Assembly (NCBI RefSeq): GCF_001278115.1
Contig: NZ_LIYD01000005.1
Location: 3,030,281-3,094,280, forward strand
Origin: Flavobacterium akiainvivens
GTDB taxonomy: Bacteria; Bacteroidota; Bacteroidia; Flavobacteriales; Flavobacteriaceae
Direction: 5' to 3'
DNA length: 64,000 nucleotides
Part shown: positions 49,712-57,227 of the stretch, piece after piece
Numbering within the stretch: the stretch's first letter is position 1
Layout: the number at the start of each line of letters is the position of its first letter
The notes under the pieces: model-generated
What the model saw: the letters and a program-made list of their open reading frames with translations, nothing else
What the model was told of the DNA's origin: nothing
The model's database searches: none
Program-made: the position numbers and the translations under genes

Positions 49712-51751
49712 ATGAAATTCAGGAAAAATAAAGGCAAAATGACCCTTGAGGCGTTCTTTGCGCTGAACTTTGATGAAAACAGCCTGTGGGAATACAAAGC
49801 CGATGAAACTGACCTGCTGGCAGAGCTTGTGGCCTTTTTCCGCCCGAAGAAACCTACCAAGGCAAAGCCTGTAGACTTAACCACACTGCTGGAGCTGCTG
49901 CGCAGTAACCCGCGCTACCGTACCGGGCTGGGGCTGTACCTAAAAGGGATATTAAAGCACAAAAAATTTAGCCATATACTTACTGATGCGGGTATACTCT
50001 CGCACACCGACTTTTTGTTTGAAGTGCGCAAGCGCATGTTGGCAAAGCTATTGCCCGACCAGCCCCAGAAAGACACCCTTGAGTATGTGCTTAACCAGGT
50101 GTTTTTTGTAAAGACTGACCCAGAGTGGATAGCTACTATACCTTTTGAGCAGCTTGAGGAGCTGTATGGCCTGCTAAAATTCCGTGCGCTGTATGCCTCT
50201 ATAGAACAAAACAGCCCGCTGGCCGAACTGGTTTTTGCCATACAGGTACTGATTCACCGCATTACGGGGCGCGCGCTGGAGAGTGAGGTTATACAAATGG
50301 TGCCCGAGTATGAAAACCTTGAAAGCCCCTTTTTAGCCATACAACGCGAGTTTGGTATCATAAGCGAAAGGCTTCAGGATGAACACCACAACTACGTGAG
50401 CCCTGATGATATAAGCTACCGCCAGCTTTTAGTGCTGCACCACCAGTGCCTGGAGTATGTGCGCGCTGCCTTTAAAAACAGCGAAAAATATGGTATTTCC
50501 ATACGCGTAAACCAAAGCCTGCTGCGCATCCGCCAGCAGCTGGAGCGCCTGGGCGTACTGCTGCCCCTGCTGGCCATACGGGAAGAGCAGGAAGCCGTGC
50601 ACGATACCATAGCCCTGGGGCTTAACCTTATTACCTACAACTGCTATAAAACAAATGTGCGCGAGCTTATAAACGAAAGCACGCAGCTTATTAGTTATGA
50701 AATTACACAGCACACAGCCAACACCGGCGAACATTACATAACCAAAAGCCGGTGGGAATACCTGCGTATGTTTTGGGCAGCCAGCGGTGGCGGTATTGTA
50801 GTGGGTATTTTGTGTATTATAAAAGTGCTGCTCAGCAAGATAGAAACCAGTGGTTTTGGCCATGCGTTTTTCTATAGTATGAACTACTCGCTGGGCTTTA
50901 TAGCCATTTATGTACTGGGCTTTACCCTGGCCACCAAGCAGCCCGCCATGACGGCCGCAGCTCTTGTGCGTGCACTGCAAACCGGCCGCACAGATACCGA
51001 GGTAGATGACGATGAAAAGCACCGCGCTTTTGCCGAGTTTTTTGCGCGTGTATTCCGCAGCCAGTTTATAGCCTTTGTGGGCAACGTGGTGGTGGCTTTC
51101 CCCGTGGCATGGCTGGGTATATGGCTGATAGACCTGTCGTTTGATACCAATATTGCCCATGGCAAGTGGTACCACCTGCTTACTGACCTGAGCCCCATAC
51201 ACTCCCAGGCCATACTGCACGCTGCCATAGCGGGTGTATTTTTGTTTTTGAGTGGTATTATTGCCGGTAGTGTAGCCAACCGCGACAAGCACCGCCATGT
51301 GTATTACCGCATTGCAGAGCACCCGGTACTTAAAAAAAGCCTGGGGCGCACCCGCACGCAAAAGCTGGCCAAGTGGTATGAAAAACGCTGGGCCGGTATT
51401 GTGAGCAACTTTTGGTTTGGCGTGTTTATGGGCAGTACGGCCTCTATAGGTATTTTCTTAGGGTTAAACTTAGACATAAGGCACATAACCTTTGCCAGTG
51501 GCAACCTGGCCCTGGCGCTGTATGGCGCTAACTACAACATTTCTACCGAATACATGGTTTGGGGTGTGGTGGGTATTGGGTTAATAGGCCTTGTAAACTT
51601 TATGGTAAGCTTTGGCCTTAGCCTGGGGCTGGCATTCCGTTCCAGGAACATACCGCTCTCTGAACTTGGTCCCATTATAAAAAGTATTTTCAGGCACTTT
51701 TTGCGCAGGCCGGGATCGTTTTTCTTCCCAAGTTTCAGGAAGAAAGAATAA
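49712..51751 (+). CDS. Gcr-family "site-specific recombinase" membrane protein
   Basis: A 679-residue protein. The N-terminal half (about 1-350) is soluble and helical; the C-terminal half has 6-7 membrane segments (for example FWAASGGGIVVGILCIIKVL, NYSLGFIAIYVLGFTLATK, HAAIAGVFLFLSGIIAGSVA). It matches the family annotated as site-specific recombinase Gcr (PF10136), named after a gonococcal gene. No tyrosine or serine recombinase residues are visible and a membrane protein is an unlikely recombinase, so the name is probably misleading. Function unknown. Own promoter; convergent with the Rossmann gene. Confidence 0.8.
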   Translation: MKFRKNKGKMTLEAFFALNFDENSLWEYKADETDLLAELVAFFRPKKPTKAKPVDLTTLLELLRSNPRYRTGLGLYLKGILKHKKFSHILTDAGILSHTDFLFEVRKRMLAKLLPDQPQKDTLEYVLNQVFFVKTDPEWIATIPFEQLEELYGLLKFRALYASIEQNSPLAELVFAIQVLIHRITGRALESEVIQMVPEYENLESPFLAIQREFGIISERLQDEHHNYVSPDDISYRQLLVLHHQCLEYVRAAFKNSEKYGISIRVNQSLLRIRQQLERLGVLLPLLAIREEQEAVHDTIALGLNLITYNCYKTNVRELINESTQLISYEITQHTANTGEHYITKSRWEYLRMFWAASGGGIVVGILCIIKVLLSKIETSGFGHAFFYSMNYSLGFIAIYVLGFTLATKQPAMTAAALVRALQTGRTDTEVDDDEKHRAFAEFFARVFRSQFIAFVGNVVVAFPVAWLGIWLIDLSFDTNIAHGKWYHLLTDLSPIHSQAILHAAIAGVFLFLSGIIAGSVANRDKHRHVYYRIAEHPVLKKSLGRTRTQKLAKWYEKRWAGIVSNFWFGVFMGSTASIGIFLGLNLDIRHITFASGNLALALYGANYNISTEYMVWGVVGIGLIGLVNFMVSFGLSLGLAFRSRNIPLSELGPIIKSIFRHFLRRPGSFFFPSFRKKE

Positions 51752-51753
51752 AA

Positions 51754-52434
51754 TCAGGGCATCCACTTGCCGGTGTAGCCATCGGCAAGTTCCTGTATTT
51801 TGTCTGACGGTATCCTGTCCTGGCTGTGGTTTGTATTGGCCAGCTTTACCATGGCCTTTGCAATATTATGTGCGGTTATGCTGCGGTATTTTCTTAGGCC
51901 TCCTTTTAGGAGGGGGTTAACCAGTTTCATTACCCCAACGGCAATTTTTTCCATAACGCGCCTGTCGCTGCGTTCGGCTACAATTTGCGAGGGTTGCAGC
52001 AGGTGGGTTTTAGGTATGCCCTGCGCCAGGATATCGCGCTCCATTTCGCCCTTGGTGCACACATAAAATATGCCGCTGTTAGGGTTTGCCCCAATAGCCG
52101 AAACCACAACAAAGGTTTCAATACCGTTTTGCTTTGCCAGTTTTGCCGCAGCTACCGGTATGCCGTGGTCTATTTTGTAGTAGGTGTCTTTATCGGGCGT
52201 TTTTGCTTTTGTGGTGCCTATGCAGCAATATACCTCATCTGCCTTAAAGGCTGCGGTTTCTTTTTCAAGCTCAAAAAGGTTAACCACATGCTCCTGCACC
52301 TTTGGGTGGCTAATGCCCGATGCACTGCGCGAAAACAACTTTAAGGCGCTGTAGCGGTTATCATCGAGCAGCAGTTTAAGCAGCTCGCTCCCGGTGGCGC
52401 CGGTAGCACCCAGTATAATTGCGGTTTTTGCCAT
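51754..52434 (-). CDS. NAD(P)-binding Rossmann protein, atypical SDR
   Basis: A 226-residue protein starting AKTAIILGATGATGSELLKL with the GxxGxxG dinucleotide motif, then CCIGTTKAKTPDKDTYYKID and FVVVSAIGANPNS. This order is typical of HTATIP2/TIP30-like atypical short-chain dehydrogenases. There is no YxxxK catalytic pair, so it may be a redox sensor or chaperone. Monocistronic; a minus-strand -7 box lies 24 bases upstream. Confidence 0.85.
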   Translation of the reverse strand: MAKTAIILGATGATGSELLKLLLDDNRYSALKLFSRSASGISHPKVQEHVVNLFELEKETAAFKADEVYCCIGTTKAKTPDKDTYYKIDHGIPVAAAKLAKQNGIETFVVVSAIGANPNSGIFYVCTKGEMERDILAQGIPKTHLLQPSQIVAERSDRRVMEKIAVGVMKLVNPLLKGGLRKYRSITAHNIAKAMVKLANTNHSQDRIPSDKIQELADGYTGKWMP

Positions 52435-52457
52435 GGCGGTTTGTTTTTTTGGCCTAT

Positions 52458-52465
52458 CAAAGATA
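52458..52465 (-). promoter_or_regulatory. -7 box TATCTTTG of the Rossmann gene
   Basis: Plus-strand CAAAGATA, an exact TAnnTTTG match, 24 bases before the start. Confidence 0.55.
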
Positions 52466-52535
52466 ACTAAAAACCACGCTGCATAAACTAATTTAACCTC
52501 TTTACATACAAAAAACCCGTATGCTGCGTTTTAGC

Positions 52536-52543
52536 TATATTTG
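52536..52543 (+). promoter_or_regulatory. -7 box TATATTTG of porZ
   Basis: An exact TAnnTTTG match only 19 bases before the porZ ATG at 52562, so the leader is very short. It excludes the in-frame TTG at 52541. Confidence 0.6.
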
Positions 52544-52561
52544 CGCAAACAAATGCCTTCA

Positions 52562-54826
52562 ATGAAACGGTTATACCTTGTCTACATACTTTTAATTTGC
52601 CTTAGCAGCACCGCACAAAATACTGACCAGCTGTGGGGCAGCTATTTTTCTTATTACAATGTGGTAGATATGGCCCAGTCTCCCAGCCGGGTGTATGCCG
52701 CCGGGGAGAGCGCTATGTTTTACCAGAACACCGCTACGGGCGAGCTAAACACCATAACCAGTGTAGACGGCCTTAAACCAGAGAATATTACAGCCATTTA
52801 CCACAGCCCGCAATACAGCCGTACGCTGGTGGGCAACAGCAACGGCCTGCTTATTGTGGTAAATAACGATGGCAGCATAGTAAACAAGATAGATATTGTG
52901 CAGGAAGCTACCGTGGCTGCTGCCAAAAAGAAAATAAACCACATTACCGAAAACAACGGCATTGCCTACATTGCCACTGATTATGGTGTTTCGGCATTTA
53001 ATATTGCCACCCTTGAGTTTATAGACACCTACTACCTTGGGCCAAACGGTGCCGAAATTGCCGTGCGCGAAAGTGCTGTGTTAAACGGCTACCTGTATGT
53101 TATAACCGATGGCTATGGCATGAGGCGCGGCCTTTTGGCAAACCCTAACCTTAACGATTTTAACCAGTGGCAAACCCCATACCCCACCGTTAACTATACC
53201 AGCTTTGCAGCTTTTGAGGGCAATCTTTTTGCCAGTGAGGGCAACCTGCTGTACCGCATTCCGGAAAACGGCACTCCTGTGGTATTTGCCAGCGAATCTG
53301 GCGCTATAAATGATGTCAGGGTAAGCAATAACTACCTCGTAACCACAAGCGGTGGCCGTGTTGTTGCTTATAACAACCAGCTTTTGCAGGCTTTCCAGAT
53401 TAATACCGTGGGCGAGCCTGCCGTGTTTACCTGCGCTACCATTGTGGGTGGGCGTGTGTATATAGGCACCACGTTAAAAGGCGTTTTTTCTTTAGATGTA
53501 AACACGTTTAACATACAAAACATTACACCTGCCGGCCCCCTTGAAAACCGCATTTTTGCACTCGAAAAATCGGCCAATAACCTGTGGGTGGCATTTGGGG
53601 GCTTTAGCCAATACCATGAACCCGATGCCAAAGCGGCCGGTGTAAGCAGGCTTACGCCCCAGGGGTGGATATCGCTTACTAACGAACAGATTTTTTATGT
53701 ACGGTCTGTATCAGATATTGTTGTAAACCCTAATAATGAGGGCGAAGTTTACCTGCAGTCTTATGAATCTGGCCTGGTTAAAGTGGTAGATGGTACACCT
53801 GTAACATTTTATAACTCAGGTAACAGCGCACTACAGGCACAACAACAGGCACCGGGTAATCCCAGTACAAGGGTAATAGGCGGCACTTTTGACAGCAGTA
53901 ACAGGTTATGGCTGGTAAACACACTTACCGCCCAGCCTATTAAAGTACTTAACGGCACCAGCTGGAACGCTTATGGCCTGGGAGACAATGTGCCAAACCC
54001 AAACCAAATTGAATATGGCATTATGGCCATGGACAGGAATAATACCCTGTGGCTGCCTACTACAAACCGCGGCCTTATAGTGTTTAACCAGGCAATGAAT
54101 AAAACAATAGTGGTTACAGAAGATAATGGCCTGCCGCAGTTTAATATGGTAAACTGTGTGGCTATAGACCACAACAACCGTGTATGGCTGGGCACAAACT
54201 CCGGCCTGCGCACCATATCGAGCACAGAGCGCTTTATGACTGATGAAACCCTTACGGCAAACAACATAGTAATTATGGAAGACGGCCTGCCACAGGAACT
54301 TTTGTTTGAACAAACCATAAACGATATTTGTGTAGACGGCTCTAATAATAAGTGGATTGGCACTAGTGCCGGGGCATTCCTGGTTTCGCCTGACGGGCAA
54401 AGTACCCTGTATCATTTTACAAAACAAAACTCTCCGCTGCCCAGCAATAGTATAAACGATATAACTATTGACAACATTACCGGTGAGGTATTTTTTGCTA
54501 CAGATAAGGGGCTTGTATCGTTTAAGGGCACCAGCACAGCGCCAAGCGATAACCTGAATAATGTATATGTATACCCAAACCCGGTAAGGCCGGGGTTTGA
54601 GGGCGATGTGAAAATAAGCGGCCTGATGGATGATGTAAACGTAAAAATTACAGACATAGAAGGCAACCTGGTGTATGAAACCACCAGCGAAGGCGGTACC
54701 GTACTGTGGGATACACGTGCTTTTGGCAAATACAAGGTAGCCAGCGGCGTATATATGATTTTTATAGTCAGCGAAGACGGCACCGAAACCAAGGTTAAAA
54801 AGGTAATGGTTATTAGGGGCAACTAA
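52562..54826 (+). CDS. porZ: Type IX secretion system protein PorZ
   Basis: A 754-residue exported protein (signal MKRLYLVYILLICLSSTAQ). After the signal come two beta-propellers made of repeats such as VYAAGESAMFYQN, IAYIATDYGVSAFN, LWVAFGG, LWLPTTNRGLIVF and KWIGTSAGAFLV. The C-terminal domain (NVYVYPNPVRPGFEGDVKIS to the end) is a T9SS-type sorting-like domain. PorZ is part of the PorU-PorV-PorQ-PorZ attachment complex that links T9SS cargo to A-LPS at the cell surface. The gene order porZ-recO is one I recall as usual in Flavobacteria. recO follows after 11 bases. Confidence 0.87.
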   Translation: MKRLYLVYILLICLSSTAQNTDQLWGSYFSYYNVVDMAQSPSRVYAAGESAMFYQNTATGELNTITSVDGLKPENITAIYHSPQYSRTLVGNSNGLLIVVNNDGSIVNKIDIVQEATVAAAKKKINHITENNGIAYIATDYGVSAFNIATLEFIDTYYLGPNGAEIAVRESAVLNGYLYVITDGYGMRRGLLANPNLNDFNQWQTPYPTVNYTSFAAFEGNLFASEGNLLYRIPENGTPVVFASESGAINDVRVSNNYLVTTSGGRVVAYNNQLLQAFQINTVGEPAVFTCATIVGGRVYIGTTLKGVFSLDVNTFNIQNITPAGPLENRIFALEKSANNLWVAFGGFSQYHEPDAKAAGVSRLTPQGWISLTNEQIFYVRSVSDIVVNPNNEGEVYLQSYESGLVKVVDGTPVTFYNSGNSALQAQQQAPGNPSTRVIGGTFDSSNRLWLVNTLTAQPIKVLNGTSWNAYGLGDNVPNPNQIEYGIMAMDRNNTLWLPTTNRGLIVFNQAMNKTIVVTEDNGLPQFNMVNCVAIDHNNRVWLGTNSGLRTISSTERFMTDETLTANNIVIMEDGLPQELLFEQTINDICVDGSNNKWIGTSAGAFLVSPDGQSTLYHFTKQNSPLPSNSINDITIDNITGEVFFATDKGLVSFKGTSTAPSDNLNNVYVYPNPVRPGFEGDVKISGLMDDVNVKITDIEGNLVYETTSEGGTVLWDTRAFGKYKVASGVYMIFIVSEDGTETKVKKVMVIRGN

Positions 54827-54837
54827 AAACGATAACC

Positions 54838-55548
54838 GTGCTGTTAAAAACCAGGGCCATAGTAATAAGTGCAATACGCTACCAGGAAAAAAGCCTGGTG
54901 GTAAAATGCTTTACGCAGGCAGAAGGGCTGCGGTCTTACTATGTGCGCGATGCCTTTGGCAATAAAAAAAGCAGCCAGAAAAACATTTATTTCCGGCCGC
55001 TTAGCATTATAAATATTGTGGCTACGCACAAAAACAAAGGCACGCTCGAGTATTTTAAGGAAGTGCACCTGGCCCACCCCTACACCACCCTGCATACAGA
55101 TATAGCCAAGACCACAATAGCTCTTTTTGTAAGCGAGGTGCTGCACCACTGTATTAAAGAAGAAGAACAAAACGAGGGGCTCTATGCTTTTCTTGAAACG
55201 GCGTTGCTGTGGCTTGACGGGCACGACGAGCCGGTTAACTTTCACCTGATTGTTTTATTAGAACTGACCAAGTTTTTGGGCTTTTACCCTAACGGGCTTG
55301 AAAGCCATACTTTTTTTGAGATGACAGAGGGCGTTTTTATGCCCTATGCATCCTCTACCTGCCTTAACGACCATGAAACGCTGTTACTGCGCCGCCTTAT
55401 GGGCCTGAAGCTGGAAAACCGTGCCATGGCATTCCACATAACGGAACGGCAGGCATTGCTCAAAATTTTAATAGACTACTACACCATACACCTTGATGGT
55501 TTCCGCAGGCCCCGCTCGCTCGATGTGCTTAAAGAAGTGTTTAGTTAG
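54838..55548 (+). CDS. recO: DNA repair protein RecO
   Basis: A 236-residue RecO that helps RecF/RecR load RecA on gapped DNA. The N-terminal OB-fold starts LLKTRAIVISAIRYQEKSLV and the helical rest includes FVSEVLHHCIKEEEQNEGLY. The start is GTG at 54838, 11 bases after porZ; no better ATG precedes the conserved start. The usual zinc-finger Cys quartet of some RecO proteins is absent, as in other Bacteroidota. Convergent with the phage-derived operon, overlapping its last gene by 8 bases. Confidence 0.93.
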   Translation: MLLKTRAIVISAIRYQEKSLVVKCFTQAEGLRSYYVRDAFGNKKSSQKNIYFRPLSIINIVATHKNKGTLEYFKEVHLAHPYTTLHTDIAKTTIALFVSEVLHHCIKEEEQNEGLYAFLETALLWLDGHDEPVNFHLIVLLELTKFLGFYPNGLESHTFFEMTEGVFMPYASSTCLNDHETLLLRRLMGLKLENRAMAFHITERQALLKILIDYYTIHLDGFRRPRSLDVLKEVFS

Positions 55549-56182
55549 CCAGTACAAAACCACCGGCCACACCTGCGGCCAACCATACATACCATTTTTT
55601 ATACCACGGTGTGGGCACACTTACCTCAGCGGCTTTTAAATCAGTAACCGTTATGTATGGGTTTGTGTTAGACACATCGGTCACCAGGGTTTCTTTCCCT
55701 AAAAACCATTTACGCTTAATACCCGTAACTATGGCGGTTTCGGTTTGCATAGACAGGTTTGCCAGTGCGATGCCGGCGCTGTCTGCCTTATAATCAAAAC
55801 TATACCACTTGTTAAACACGGCGCCTGAGCGTTCAAAAGCCGGCAATGTACCAGCCCGGTTATCAAAAGGCACATAAACAGTATCTACTTTTACCTCTGC
55901 CTTATACGTTACTACTGTGTGTACTTTGGCAAAGTTTGAAGCTGTTTCGGCCAGCTGCCTGTCTTTTTTTAAAACCAGCGCATTGAGCAGGTCCTTATCT
56001 GCCGAAAGGGTTTTTATGGTAGCCGTTTTTGTACCCAGTGTATTGGTAAAATAGGTAACTGTATCGGCAAGTGTGGCACTGCTTACTGCCAGCCTGCTGC
56101 CATTGTAAGTGCACCGCTGTATACTGAGAATAAGCAAGACTCCCAAGGTTACAATTACAACATAGGGAATATATTTTTTCAT
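55541..56182 (-). CDS. Phage-type two-membrane-segment protein (Rz/spanin-like or DUF6549)
   Basis: A 213-residue protein with an N-terminal membrane segment (YIPYVVIVTLGVLLILSI), a long charged stretch likely helical and periplasmic (KTATIKTLSADKDLLNALVL), and a second membrane segment at the end (WYVWLAAGVAGGFVLAN). It overlaps the endolysin gene by four bases. Position after holin and endolysin suggests a spanin-like lysis function; it resembles the DUF6549 proteins of Bacteroidales prophages. Identity is tentative. Confidence 0.6.
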   Translation of the reverse strand: MKKYIPYVVIVTLGVLLILSIQRCTYNGSRLAVSSATLADTVTYFTNTLGTKTATIKTLSADKDLLNALVLKKDRQLAETASNFAKVHTVVTYKAEVKVDTVYVPFDNRAGTLPAFERSGAVFNKWYSFDYKADSAGIALANLSMQTETAIVTGIKRKWFLGKETLVTDVSNTNPYITVTDLKAAEVSVPTPWYKKWYVWLAAGVAGGFVLAN

Positions 56183-56682
56183 AAGTAGCGCTCTATGGTT
56201 TTAGCCACCGCTTTTAGTGTTTTTGCATAGTCAGGCGCGGTGGCATAGCCTGCTTTTGCAAGGGCGTCTATAAAAGCATACGCATTGTGCTTAACTTTAA
56301 GTGCGGGGGCATAGCGTTTGTTTTTTAATAAGAATTGGGCGTGGTGGGTAAAGCTTTCTTCGGGCGACTCAAATTTGCGGAAGTAGTCTTTTACTTTGTA
56401 CTTAAACCATTTTTGGCCGTTGCGCACCACAGGTGTTACTGAAATTACAACCGGAAACGTTACATCGGCCCGGCGGAAGTACTCGGTTGTGGTGATGAGC
56501 TGTTCGTTTCCGTTAAGGCCATCTGTATCTTTAACCCCGAAGAACATATTGCCGGGTGCTGCCCTGCCCCAGCCGCTTTCGAGCGCGGCCTGTGCAAGGA
56601 TAACCAATGCCGGTATACCGGTTTTAGCCTGTGTTTGCAAGGCAAAACCTTTGTGAGCGGCTACAAACTGAGCTGGTTTCAT
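56179..56682 (-). CDS. Endolysin, glucosaminidase (GH73-like)
   Basis: A 167-residue peptidoglycan hydrolase without signal. ILAQAALESGWGRAAPGNMF contains the catalytic Glu35, followed by FGVKDTDGLNGNEQLITTTE, FRKFESPEESFTHHAQFLL and KAGYATAPDYAKTL, all typical of GH73 glucosaminidases. It would need a holin to reach the cell wall; candidate holins are the next two genes upstream in the operon. Overlaps neighbours by four bases on each side. Confidence 0.88.
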   Translation of the reverse strand: MKPAQFVAAHKGFALQTQAKTGIPALVILAQAALESGWGRAAPGNMFFGVKDTDGLNGNEQLITTTEYFRRADVTFPVVISVTPVVRNGQKWFKYKVKDYFRKFESPEESFTHHAQFLLKNKRYAPALKVKHNAYAFIDALAKAGYATAPDYAKTLKAVAKTIERYL

Positions 56683-56954
56683 AGCATATTGTTTTTATTG
56701 TTAGGGCAACCGCTACAGGCCGACTGGTAGCGTTCTACCACTTTACGCAGCCGCTTTATTTCTTCCTTAAGCATATTGATTTCGAGGGAGGTGTCTTTTA
56801 CAAACTGCTGGTAAACCTTTTGCATGATTTCTACCGCATTTGTATTGTTTAGGTTGGCGGCAGCACGGCGTTCTTTCCGCGCAAGCAGCAGGGACAACAG
56901 CCCACCTCCGCCTGCAAGTACAGGGAGTGCCTGCAGCCATAGCGATGTTTCCAT
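56679..56954 (-). CDS. Small membrane protein with coiled coil (lysis accessory)
   Basis: A 91-residue protein. One N-terminal hydrophobic segment (SLWLQALPVLAGGGGLLSLL) is followed by a basic turn (ARKERRAAAN) and a coiled-coil helix (LEINMLKEEIKRLRKVVERY), ending in a C-x-x-C motif (CSGCPN). Such proteins are common between holin and lysin in Bacteroidota phages. The start overlaps the end of the holin gene by one base. Holin or anti-holin function is inferred. Confidence 0.6.
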   Translation of the reverse strand: METSLWLQALPVLAGGGGLLSLLLARKERRAAANLNNTNAVEIMQKVYQQFVKDTSLEINMLKEEIKRLRKVVERYQSACSGCPNNKNNML

Positions 56955-57196
56955 TATTCTTCGGTTATTTCTATACCAAACATTTTGCTAAGCCCATAAA
57001 TAACGGCGTCGAGCGCTTTAAGCCCCAGCATGAGTTCATATTTTATACTTTCAGAAAAAAGATTGGTACCGGCAATAAAAATGGTAATAGCCGATGTGAT
57101 GATAAACGTTGCCCTGAACATGGTATTAGCCCACGGAGGCGTTGTGCTTTTAAGGGCTTTTGCCGTAAAGGCATGGATTATTTTTCGGGTAGGCAT
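56954..57196 (-). CDS. Putative phage holin
   Basis: An 80-residue protein with one clear membrane segment (MFRATFIITSAITIFIAGTN) and a second amphipathic helix (LMLGLKALDAVIYGLSKMFG). It fits the class of small Bacteroidota holins. It lies directly after the fibre gene (31 bases) and before the lysis genes. Confidence 0.65.
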   Translation of the reverse strand: MPTRKIIHAFTAKALKSTTPPWANTMFRATFIITSAITIFIAGTNLFSESIKYELMLGLKALDAVIYGLSKMFGIEITEE

Positions 57197-57227
57197 GGGG
57201 TTTATTTGGATTCAAATCTCAGAAACA

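Noticed and set aside
50429..51361. Minus-strand open frame of 310 codons
   Set aside because: Antisense to the Gcr-like membrane protein; composition is unnatural and there is no motif or start context.
49712..51751. Active site-specific recombinase with nearby recombination sites
   Set aside because: No tyrosine- or serine-recombinase residues and several membrane segments; no inverted target sites were seen beside it.
53906..54874. Minus-strand open frame of 322 codons
   Set aside because: Antisense to porZ, whose signal, propeller repeats and C-terminal domain are all present.
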